Below, piece after piece: positions 1 to 5,084 of a stretch of DNA of 5,084 nucleotides (within the stretch, counting starts at the first letter, position 1; each line of letters starts with the position of its first letter). The notes under the pieces are model-generated. The model saw only the letters and a list, made by a program, of their open reading frames with translations, searched no databases and was not told where the DNA came from. The position numbers and the translations under genes were made by a program. Location: positions 1 through 5,084 of the forward strand of contig JAUWMO010000260.1 in NCBI GenBank assembly GCA_030613125.1, in the 5' to 3' direction. Origin of the DNA: Bacteroidota bacterium (lineage in GTDB: Bacteria > Bacteroidota > Bacteroidia > Bacteroidales > VadinHA17).

Positions 1-570
1 TGGACATTAGAAAACATTTTCTTTGTGACCCGGCAAAAAGATAATGCTGTCTATAAAAGCCTTGAAGAGTTTGATATAACTGATGATATTGATCCCGGAG
101 TATTAAAAGATGAAAGAATCAGTATAGAGAAAGATGGGAAATCCATTGAATTACGAAGAATAGCTTATTGGCATGAGCCCCACAATAAAGTCTATGAGTT
201 TATAACTAATAATTTTGATTTAGAAGCAGATAAAATAGCTGAGATTTACAAAAACCGTTGGCAAATAGAAACAATGTTTAAACGTTTAAAGCAGAATTTT
301 CCATTAAAATACTTTCTGGGGGATAACCAGAATGCAATAGAAATACAGATATGGGTTAGCTTGATCGTACAGCTTATTATGTTAGTAATCCAGCGGCAAG
401 CCCAAAGAAAATGGGCTTATTCAAATATGGTATCCGTAATAAGGTATCATTTAATGACTTATATTGATTTATTTAAATTTTTAAAATCACCTAATGAAAG
501 TTGGGAGAAACTCACAACCAAACCTCCTGGACAGCTATCTCTTTTCAGTGGTCAGGGGGTTCTGTTTTGA
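1..570 (+). CDS. IS4-family transposase, C-terminal part (5' end outside window)
   Basis: This is the C-terminal 189 residues of a DDE transposase that cuts and rejoins the ends of its insertion sequence. The frame is open from base 1, so the GTG at 25 is an internal valine codon and not the start. The opening residues ENIFFVTRQKDNAVY resemble the strand before the last catalytic segment in IS4 proteins. The decisive evidence is the IS4 signature Y-x2-R-x3-E-x6-K in the stretch YKNRWQIETMFKRLK: Y at 247-249, R at 256-258, the catalytic E at 268-270 and K at 289-291. A hydrophobic helix (IWVSLIVQLIMLVIQ) and the tail GQLSLFSGQGVLF follow, as in many Bacteroidota members of this family. The two catalytic aspartates would lie upstream and cannot be checked. 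The 3' part shows no stop or frameshift, so the element may be intact. Confidence 0.88.
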   Translation, partial: WTLENIFFVTRQKDNAVYKSLEEFDITDDIDPGVLKDERISIEKDGKSIELRRIAYWHEPHNKVYEFITNNFDLEADKIAEIYKNRWQIETMFKRLKQNFPLKYFLGDNQNAIEIQIWVSLIVQLIMLVIQRQAQRKWAYSNMVSVIRYHLMTYIDLFKFLKSPNESWEKLTTKPPGQLSLFSGQGVLF

Positions 571-642
571 ATTTTAATAGCGAGATGTGTAAAATCAGGC
601 CCTATAAGCCAAAATTTCTCTATTTTTGATTTTCCCCGGACA
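1..642 (+). mobile_element. Right-hand part of an IS4-family insertion sequence
   Basis: The transposase stops at 570 and is followed by about 70 non-coding bases leading to the motif TTTTCCCCGGACA (630-642). A short GC-rich block after an AT-rich run, about 70 bases past the stop, fits the right terminal inverted repeat of an IS. The left end is outside the window, so neither the matching inverted repeat nor a target-site duplication can be seen. The exact right boundary is inferred and could be up to about 10 bases further right. If correct, the element ends about 32 bases before the rubrerythrin start codon. Confidence 0.5.
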
Positions 643-660
643 ACAATGATTAATTATATA

Positions 661-666
661 AAGGAG
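661..666 (+). promoter_or_regulatory. Shine-Dalgarno site of rubrerythrin
   Basis: AAGGAG lies 8 bases before the ATG at 675, which is ideal spacing, and it fixes the start of the rubrerythrin gene. A strong site like this is unusual for a Bacteroidota-like genome, where most genes have A-rich leaders. The large rhamnosidase gene in this same window has none. Confidence 0.75.
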
Positions 667-674
667 AGAATAAA

Positions 675-1250
675 ATGAATACATTAAAAGGAACAAAAAC
701 GGAACAAAATTTATTAAAATCTTTTGCAGGTGAATCTCAGGCACGAATGAGGTATGATTATTTTGCAAAACAAGCTAAAAAGGAAGGTTTGGAACAAATT
801 TCCGGGATCTTTGCTGAAACTGCATTAAACGAAAAAGAACATGCCAAGAGGTTCTTTAAGTTTCTTGAAGGAGGCATGGTGGAAATTACAGCAAGCTACC
901 CTGCAGGGATAATAGGATCTACAATGGAAAACCTGAAGGCTTCGGCTGAAGGTGAAAATGAGGAGTGGACCGAACTATATCCTGAATTCGCAAAGATTGC
1001 AGATGAAGAAGGATTTAAAGAAGTTGCGGTTGCTTTTAGAAAAATAGCTTTGGTTGAAAAAGCTCATGAAGAAAGATATGTAAAACTCTACGGAAACCTT
1101 GAAGATGGAAAAGTGTTTGAGAAAGACGGTAAGATCGTATGGAAATGCCGGAATTGCGGGTATCTGCATGAAGGAATCAAAGCGCCGGAGATATGTCCTG
1201 CCTGTTTGCACCCACAGGCTTATTTTGAAATTAAGGAGACTAATTATTAA
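675..1250 (+). CDS. rbr: Rubrerythrin (diiron peroxidase with C-terminal rubredoxin-like domain)
   Basis: Rubrerythrin is a cytoplasmic non-haem iron peroxidase of anaerobes and microaerophiles that reduces hydrogen peroxide to water, taking electrons from NAD(P)H through rubredoxin-type carriers. The 191-residue protein has the classic length and order. Residues 1-140 form the ferritin-like four-helix bundle, with E20 (in GESQAR), E53 and H56 (in NEKEH), E94 and E97 (in ENEEW), and E128 and H131 (in EKAH) as the expected diiron ligands. Residues 153-185 form the rubredoxin-like FeS4 domain, with C158 and C161 (CRNC) and C174 and C177 (CPAC). No ligand is missing, so it should be active. The start is set by the AAGGAG site 8 bases upstream. 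It appears to be transcribed alone: an IS end lies just upstream and a 301-base gap downstream. No PerR-type operator could be recognised. The family call is very secure. Confidence 0.97.
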   Translation: MNTLKGTKTEQNLLKSFAGESQARMRYDYFAKQAKKEGLEQISGIFAETALNEKEHAKRFFKFLEGGMVEITASYPAGIIGSTMENLKASAEGENEEWTELYPEFAKIADEEGFKEVAVAFRKIALVEKAHEERYVKLYGNLEDGKVFEKDGKIVWKCRNCGYLHEGIKAPEICPACLHPQAYFEIKETNY

Positions 1251-1551
1251 TATAGAAAAGTTAAACAGTATGGGAGTGTGTAAAATAGCGGTGCAAGATG
1301 AATGACTTTCAGTACACGAATTTATGCTGCGCCGCAAGGTTGGGAAGTTAATAGCGCCACATTTTATTTTATTAAATCAGTTGTCTTAAACAATACTATT
1401 AGGCATATGAGCAAATTAAATACTAAAATTTTTAAGAGTAATAAAATCGCTGATAGCTATCGGGGCGATCTCATAGCTTGTCCCGATTTTCGGGAAACGA
1501 AGTGAGTAAATTTCGATACATCAAGTAATAAAAACTCTAAAATTTAAACAA
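1251..1551 (+). other. 301-base intergenic region between rubrerythrin and rhamnosidase
   Basis: I see no supportable gene here. A 67-codon open frame at 1302-1505 exists, but its second half is the translation of the palindromic element at 1446-1506 and its composition is not protein-like. The left half (1251-1440) is AT-rich with no clear terminator after rubrerythrin. The promoter of the rhamnosidase gene should lie in this region, but I could not find a convincing Bacteroidota-type pair (TTG near -33 with TAnnTTTG near -7). The bases just before the rhamnosidase ATG (AAAATTTAAACAA, 1539-1551) are the A-rich leader typical of this phylum. Confidence 0.6.
1446..1506. repeat. REP-like palindromic element with two adjoining hairpins
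   Basis: There are two adjoining dyads. The first has arms ATCGC (1446-1450) and GCGAT (1465-1469) enclosing the perfect ten-base palindrome GATAGCTATC (1452-1461). The second has two 17-base arms (1470-1486 and 1490-1506) around a TTT loop. Its inner six pairs (TCCCGA with TCGGGA) and outer four pairs (CTCA with TGAG) are perfect, and 12 of 17 positions match overall. Words such as GATAGCTATCGGG and TCCCGATTTTCGGGA recur between genes in many Bacteroidota genomes as far as I know, so this is probably a dispersed repeat. It could also act as a weak terminator or an mRNA-stabilising hairpin for rubrerythrin, although no T-run follows it. Confidence 0.6.
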
Positions 1552-4299
1552 ATGAAACCCAGACTTTTTTCTTTAATCCCGGTATTATTGTTCTTCTCCC
1601 TCTCTTTTTCTTTTTCACAGACACCCAAAGTGCATAATTTGAAATGTGAATATATGGTTAATCCTGTTGGGATTGACATAATGAATCCAGGGTTAAGCTG
1701 GCAAATTACTTCCTCAGAAAGGGATATGGTCCAAACAGCTTATCAAATTATAGTAGCTGAAAATGAAAAGGATTTGAATAATGATGATAAATTAATCTGG
1801 AGCACTGGACAAACTAAATCTGATCAGTCCACTCACATAGTTTACCAGGGTCCCACACTGACATCAGGTAAAAAGTACTACTGGCAGGTGAGGGTTTGGG
1901 ATAATAAAAAACAAAAATCTGACTGGAGCGAACCAGCATACTGGGAAATGGGTTTACTTAAGGCCAGTGATTGGTTGGCAAAATGGATTCAACCGGGTTG
2001 GGAAGAGGGTGTTTCAAAGTCCCAACCAGCCCCATTCCTGCGAAAGAGTTTTAAATTGAAAGGTGATATCAAAGAGGCCAGAGCATATATCACTGCTCTT
2101 GGTCTTTACCATGCTGAAATAAATGGCATAAAAATAGGGAACCAACTTTTTACTCCTGGCTGGACAAGCTATAATAAAAGACTTCAGTATCAGACTTATG
2201 ATGTAACAGATTTGCTGAAAAACGGCAGGAATGCAGTTGGTGTGATCTTAGGAGACGGTTGGTACAGAGGGAATTTGGCCTGGCGAAAGAACAGGAACGT
2301 TTATGGTGATAAACTTGCCCTGCTATTGCAAATTGAAGTTGTTTATACAACCGGAAAAAAGGAATTAATTATTACTGACGATTCCTGGAAAGCCACTACC
2401 GGTCCGGTTTTGTCATCTGATATTTATAATGGGGAAGTTTATGATGCACAACTTGAAATCCCCGGATGGAGTACTTCCGGATTCAATGATAAAACCTGGA
2501 CAAAAGTTAAACTCATTGAGAATCCAAAAACTGTTTTAGTGGCTTCTTCAGGACCTCCGGTGAAAAGAATACAGGAAGTTAAACCTGTTTCACTCTTAAT
2601 AACTCCTGATGGTGAAACAGTGCTTGATATGGGACAGAATATGGTAGGATGGATTCGCCTTGAAGCGGAAGGAAAAGCAGGTGACACTATTACTCTTCGT
2701 CATGCTGAAGTATTGGATAAAGAGGGTAACTTCTATACAGAGAATCTCAGGAGAGCTGAGCAATTAGTCAGATATATTTTAAAAGGGGAAGGTCGGGAAA
2801 CCTATGAACCTCATTTTACTTTTCAGGGTTTCCGCTATGTAATGGTAGAAGGTTATCCGGGTAAGCTAACCCTGGATGATCTTACGGGAATCGTTATACA
2901 CTCTGATATTACTCCCACCGGCTTTTTTTCATGCTCAAATCCTCTGTTAAACCAGTTACAACATAATATTCAGTGGGGCCAAAAAGGTAATTTCCTGGAT
3001 GTGCCTACCGATTGCCCACAAAGAGATGAGCGCCTGGGTTGGACCGGCGATGCCCAGGTTTTTTCGAGAGCGGCTTGTTATAATGCTGATGTTGCTGCAT
3101 TTTTTACCAAATGGTTAAAGGACCTGGGGGCTGACCAAAAGGAAGATGGGAGTGTACCATATGTAATTCCGAATGTATTGGGGGAAAATGCTGTGGCTTC
3201 AGCAGGTTGGGCTGATGCTGCAACTATAATCCCCTGGAACACTTATCTTGCATATGGTGACAAAGCAATACTTGAAGAACAATATACCAGCATGGTGAAA
3301 TGGGTTGGCTATATGACAGAAAAAGCAGGTGATAGTTACCTGTGGAATACTGGTTTCCACTATGGAGACTGGCTGTTTTACAGGCCTGATGACGATAATG
3401 ATGGCAGGTCAGCCGTTACAGATAAGTATTTAATTGCCCAGGCCTTTTTTGCACATTCAACTGATCTTCTTCGGAAAACAGCAAAAGTACTTGGAAAACA
3501 TGATGATGAACAGAAATATGCTCAACTTCTTGCAAATGTTAAGAAAGCATTTAATCGAGAGTATGTTACTCCGAACGGTCGATTGGTATCGGGCACTCAA
3601 ACAGCTTATCTATTAGCTTTAAAGTTTGATCTTTTGCCTGAAAATCAAAGACAGAGCGCTATTGAAAGGCTGGTACACAATATAAGAGGTTACAATAACC
3701 ACATAACTACCGGTTTCCTGGGTGCTCCTTATCTCTGTGATGTCCTTACGGATTACGGATACATAGATGTAGCTTATGAATTACTTCTTCAGGAGAGTTA
3801 TCCTTCATGGCTTTATCCTGTGAAAATGGGGGCCACTACAATTTGGGAACGATGGGATGGGATAAAACCAGATAGTTCATTCCAAAATCCCGGTATGAAC
3901 TCTTTTAACCATTATGCCTATGGAGCTATTGGTGACTGGATGTACAGGGTTATTGCAGGAATTGATACTGATGAAAAAATCCCTGGATATAAGCAAATTA
4001 TAATTCATCCCCGGCCGGGAGGAAACTTAAACAGGGCTGAGGGCAGATATGAATCTATGTATGGTACAATCCGGTCTTCCTGGAGAATTGAGGATGGAAA
4101 ATTTTTAATTGATATTACTGTACCGGTAAATACTGAGGCAAGAGTGGTATTACCAAATGCTGATTTGAAAGAAGTTTTGGAATCAGGGATGGCCCTGTCT
4201 GCTTCAAAAGGGATCCATAGTAAAACACAGGAAGGTCACGATGTTGTATTGGAAGTAGGATCGGGTGATTACCGGTTTGAATATTTGCTAAGTGAGTAA
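1552..4299 (+). CDS. Exported alpha-L-rhamnosidase, glycoside hydrolase family 78
   Basis: This enzyme hydrolyses terminal alpha-L-rhamnose from plant or algal glycans or rhamnosides, with inversion. The 915-residue protein starts with a signal peptide (MKPRLF, then a hydrophobic run to about residue 22, cleavage near SFS-QT; no lipobox cysteine), so it should be periplasmic or secreted. Domains in order: Ig/Fn3-like about 27-135; Bac_rhamnosid_N beta-sandwich about 165-325 with YDVTDLL and GDGWYRG (234-240); second beta-sandwich about 340-450 with DMGQNMVGW (359-367); (alpha/alpha)6 catalytic barrel about 455-800; C-terminal beta-sandwich about 804-885. D487, E493 and D500 in DCPQRDERLGWTGD match essential carboxylates known from the family (E493 the likely general acid). 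E766 in GATTIWERWDG is the likely general base. W553/D555 and SFNHYAYG (784-791) line the active site. There is no Shine-Dalgarno site; the leader is A-rich. Substrate cannot be read from sequence, and no SusC/D or other carbohydrate gene is adjacent. Confidence 0.96.
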   Translation: MKPRLFSLIPVLLFFSLSFSFSQTPKVHNLKCEYMVNPVGIDIMNPGLSWQITSSERDMVQTAYQIIVAENEKDLNNDDKLIWSTGQTKSDQSTHIVYQGPTLTSGKKYYWQVRVWDNKKQKSDWSEPAYWEMGLLKASDWLAKWIQPGWEEGVSKSQPAPFLRKSFKLKGDIKEARAYITALGLYHAEINGIKIGNQLFTPGWTSYNKRLQYQTYDVTDLLKNGRNAVGVILGDGWYRGNLAWRKNRNVYGDKLALLLQIEVVYTTGKKELIITDDSWKATTGPVLSSDIYNGEVYDAQLEIPGWSTSGFNDKTWTKVKLIENPKTVLVASSGPPVKRIQEVKPVSLLITPDGETVLDMGQNMVGWIRLEAEGKAGDTITLRHAEVLDKEGNFYTENLRRAEQLVRYILKGEGRETYEPHFTFQGFRYVMVEGYPGKLTLDDLTGIVIHSDITPTGFFSCSNPLLNQLQHNIQWGQKGNFLDVPTDCPQRDERLGWTGDAQVFSRAACYNADVAAFFTKWLKDLGADQKEDGSVPYVIPNVLGENAVASAGWADAATIIPWNTYLAYGDKAILEEQYTSMVKWVGYMTEKAGDSYLWNTGFHYGDWLFYRPDDDNDGRSAVTDKYLIAQAFFAHSTDLLRKTAKVLGKHDDEQKYAQLLANVKKAFNREYVTPNGRLVSGTQTAYLLALKFDLLPENQRQSAIERLVHNIRGYNNHITTGFLGAPYLCDVLTDYGYIDVAYELLLQESYPSWLYPVKMGATTIWERWDGIKPDSSFQNPGMNSFNHYAYGAIGDWMYRVIAGIDTDEKIPGYKQIIIHPRPGGNLNRAEGRYESMYGTIRSSWRIEDGKFLIDITVPVNTEARVVLPNADLKEVLESGMALSASKGIHSKTQEGHDVVLEVGSGDYRFEYLLSE

Positions 4300-4471
4300 T
4301 CTGTAATATTTCAACAGCTAACAAACTGGAGATACCAATTTGGCACCTTCAATAAAGAAATCATGGGAGGGCTTGATAAGATAGAGCAATTTAGAGAAGA
4401 TCATTTTTAATACGTATTATAATGGCGTTGTTCTACATTATATAGCCCGGATAAATTTATACATAAATGTA
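4300..4471. other. Intergenic stretch after the rhamnosidase gene
   Basis: This AT-rich stretch separates the rhamnosidase stop codon from the GC-rich repeat at 4472. I see no gene: the frame of the rhamnosidase stays open for 36 codons past its stop, but without a plausible start or recognisable motif. No classic terminator (hairpin plus T-run) follows the stop codon. It contains two short palindromes: the perfect 12-base TAATACGTATTA at 4408-4419, and ATACAT-AA-ATGTAT at 4459-4472, which directly abuts the GC-rich repeat. Confidence 0.55.
4408..4419. repeat. Perfect 12-base palindrome TAATACGTATTA
   Basis: The sequence is a perfect dyad without a spacer. It could be an operator for a dimeric regulator, but no gene start lies close to its right on the plus strand, and in AT-rich DNA short palindromes arise by chance. 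Only the symmetry itself is supported. Confidence 0.3.
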
Positions 4472-4506
4472 TCCCCCGCTGGCGGGGGAATTTAAAAGGG
4501 GGTGGA
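4472..4506 (+). repeat. Left GC-rich compound repeat: hairpin plus GGGGGTGGA block
   Basis: TCCCCCGC (4472-4479) and GCGGGGGA (4482-4489) pair perfectly, giving a strong GC stem with a CTGG tetraloop. An eight-base AT spacer and then GGGGGTGGA (4498-4506) follow. It stands out sharply from its AT-rich surroundings. The same architecture, inverted, occurs at 4924-4962 on the other side of the nuclease pseudogene. It lies 4 bases past the stop of that gene and so could also end its transcription. The absence of a T-run on either side makes a repeat-element reading more likely than a plain terminator. Confidence 0.7.
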
Positions 4507-4510
4507 GTTC

Positions 4511-4899
4511 TTATAACCCTATCTTTTCTACAAATTTCTGAATCTTAAGAATAACCAAATCTATCCGGTTTAGTATTTCTTCATCCCTGAATCGTATCAA
4601 ATGAAACCCTGCTTCTTTTAAGTCTTTTTCCTTTATTTTGTCCCTCTCTATGACCTCGTTATCCAAATGTGTCAGTCCATCCACTTCAATTACCAAACAT
4701 AATTCCTTGCACATAAAGTCAGCTATATAATCTAATACAGGTCTTTGCCTTGTAAATGAGTATCCATTAATCTGTCCGGCCGTCGTGCATATTTCCACAG
4801 ACAGGCCTCTGCTTTCGTCATGTTATTTCTTAAAGCTTTTGCCAGAGGTCGTAGAGTTTTATTATAATGCCAGTTGTTATCAGGTCCTGCAGCTTGCAT
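4511..4899 (-). pseudogene. DUF559 (Vsr-like endonuclease fold) gene, broken by a one-base frameshift
   Basis: DUF559 proteins are small, about 110-130 residues, with a predicted PD-(D/E)XK nuclease fold related to the Vsr mismatch endonuclease; their biological role is unsettled. Reading the minus strand from the ATG at 4899-4897 gives 39 codons containing HYNKTLRPLAKALRNNMT and KAEACLWKYAR, the standard N-terminal helix region of the family. The frame then breaks near 4781. From base 4780 the next frame continues with AGQINGYSFTRQRPVLDYIADF, the putative catalytic stretch LVIEVDGLTHLD and the C-terminal LIRFRDEEILNRID, to a stop at 4513-4511. The span is 389 bases, one short of 390, so restoring one base gives a normal 129-residue protein (ARxAGQ at the join). 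D57, D61, E72 and D74 of the restored protein are the likely metal-site residues. An in-frame GTG at 4798 would give a misleading 95-residue call. The break may be real decay, a sequencing error or, less likely, programmed frameshifting. Confidence 0.85.
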
Positions 4900-4923
4900 A
4901 TAAAATAGCTAAATCCATTTTCT

Positions 4924-4962
4924 TCCACCCCCCACCTACGGTGACCCCCTCAAGGGGGACAC
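4924..4962 (-). repeat. Right GC-rich compound repeat, inverted relative to 4472-4506
   Basis: On the plus strand this reads TCCACCCCCC (4924-4933), a short spacer, then a hairpin at 4941-4962. The hairpin stem is CCCCC (4945-4949) with GGGGG (4954-4958), a TCAA tetraloop, an A-A mismatch, and outer pairs GTG (4941-4943) with CAC (4960-4962). Read on the minus strand, toward the gene, the order is hairpin, spacer, GGGGGGTGGA, matching the left repeat's order. The hairpin loop and spacer differ from the left copy (11 versus 8 bases between the G-run of the hairpin and the G-block), so the two ends share design more than exact sequence. It lies 25 bases upstream of the reconstructed nuclease start, where it could also affect its expression. 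Confidence 0.65.
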
Positions 4963-5031
4963 GTTCTGCTCAAATTTACTACAATATTTTTTATGCTTTT
5001 TAAATTAGAACAGAGCGATTATTATATGTAG

Positions 5032-5084
5032 TTATTTATTTTCTAAAGGCCGGTCGTCGGGTTTGCGGTTATGGAAAATCATTC
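5032..5084 (-). CDS. Possible C-terminal end of a minus-strand gene (partial)
   Basis: The minus strand is open from the window edge to a TAA at 5034-5032, ending in MIFHNRKPDDRPLENK. The stretch at 5047-5070 is distinctly richer in GC than the non-coding DNA before it, and the translation ends in a charged, hydrophilic tail as many proteins do. Only 16 complete codons precede the stop, and other frames are also open over this short span, including a plus-strand ATG at 5071. The evidence is weak and the family cannot be named. Confidence 0.18.
   Translation of the reverse strand, partial: MIFHNRKPDDRPLENK

Larger units (their letters stand above)
4472..4962 (-). mobile_element. Candidate repeat-flanked cassette carrying a DUF559 nuclease gene
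   Basis: Two GC-rich compound repeats in inverted orientation bracket one gene and almost nothing else. Each reads inward as a C5/G5 hairpin followed by a GGGGGTGGA-type block. The gene fills 389 of the 417 bases between the two GGGGGTGGA-type blocks. The unit of about 490 bases is therefore compact in the way MITEs or REP-borne cassettes are. DUF559 genes are patchily distributed, and I recall them often sitting beside such GC-rich repeats in Bacteroidota. No target-site duplication is visible outside the repeats, and no transposase is encoded, so mobility is an inference. Confidence 0.35.

Noticed and set aside
975..1337. 120-codon minus-strand open frame across rubrerythrin
   Set aside because: It is antisense to a certain gene, rich in Ser, Phe and Ile as expected of a shadow frame, and lacks any start signal.
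1302..1505. 67-codon open frame in the spacer before the rhamnosidase
   Set aside because: Its C-terminal third is a translation of the palindromic repeat, there is no ribosome site, and the residue composition matches no known protein.
4300..4410. 36 codons in frame after the rhamnosidase stop (possible read-through tail or gene remnant)
   Set aside because: The rhamnosidase is already complete with its C-terminal domain, and the extra residues (ending DKIEQFREDHF) show no recognisable motif. An open frame of this length is expected by chance.
4472..4489. Rho-independent terminator for the rhamnosidase
   Set aside because: The stem is strong, but it lies 173 bases past the stop codon and is followed by ATTTAAAA and G-rich sequence, not a T-run. 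The matching inverted copy on the far side favours a repeat element.
4511..4798. Intact 95-residue DUF559 protein starting at GTG 4798
   Set aside because: The start MEICTT falls at the frameshift, and the family's N-terminal helix motif is present directly upstream in another frame, so this start is an artefact of the broken gene.
4472..4962. CRISPR-like array
   Set aside because: There are only two copies, in inverted orientation, around a gene and with no spacers.
4785..5003. 72-codon plus-strand open frame at the right end
   Set aside because: It runs antisense to the N-terminus of the nuclease pseudogene and through the right GC-rich repeat, with no start signal of its own.

Overview
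The window looks like chromosomal DNA of a member of the Bacteroidota. The reasons are an AT-rich composition, a large exported GH78 alpha-L-rhamnosidase with an A-rich leader and no Shine-Dalgarno site, an IS4-family transposase tail, and short GC-rich palindromes of a kind often seen between genes in this phylum. The assignment is inferred from style; there is no rRNA or other marker gene here.

Layout, left to right. Bases 1-570 are the C-terminal part of an IS4-family transposase whose start lies outside the window, and the insertion sequence probably ends near base 642. Immediately after it, at 675-1250, is a complete rubrerythrin with all diiron ligands and a C-terminal rubredoxin-like iron site. 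A 301-base spacer (1251-1551) follows; its right half holds a palindromic, REP-like element at 1446-1506. The main gene, 1552-4299, encodes a 915-residue exported alpha-L-rhamnosidase with every expected domain and catalytic carboxylate. No other glycan-use gene (SusC/D, regulator, sulfatase) is in the window.

The right end is the most interesting part. On the minus strand, 4899-4511 is a DUF559 (Vsr-like, PD-(D/E)XK-type) nuclease gene broken by what looks like a single missing base near 4781. An automatic caller would see only a 95-residue fragment starting at an artificial GTG; the N-terminal 39 codons lie in the next frame. The broken gene sits between two GC-rich compound repeats in inverted orientation (4472-4506 and 4924-4962). 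Each consists, reading inward, of a C5/G5 hairpin with a four-base loop and then a GGGGGTGGA-type block. Together they look like a small cassette or MITE-like unit carrying a nuclease gene. The last ~50 bases may hold the C-terminal end of another minus-strand gene, but this is weak.

The genes do not form an evident pathway. Rubrerythrin (peroxide defence) and the rhamnosidase (carbohydrate scavenging) are on the same strand but 301 bases apart, and both sit among mobile or repetitive DNA. I do not see a convincing new multi-gene system. The repeat-flanked nuclease cassette is the best candidate for follow-up.
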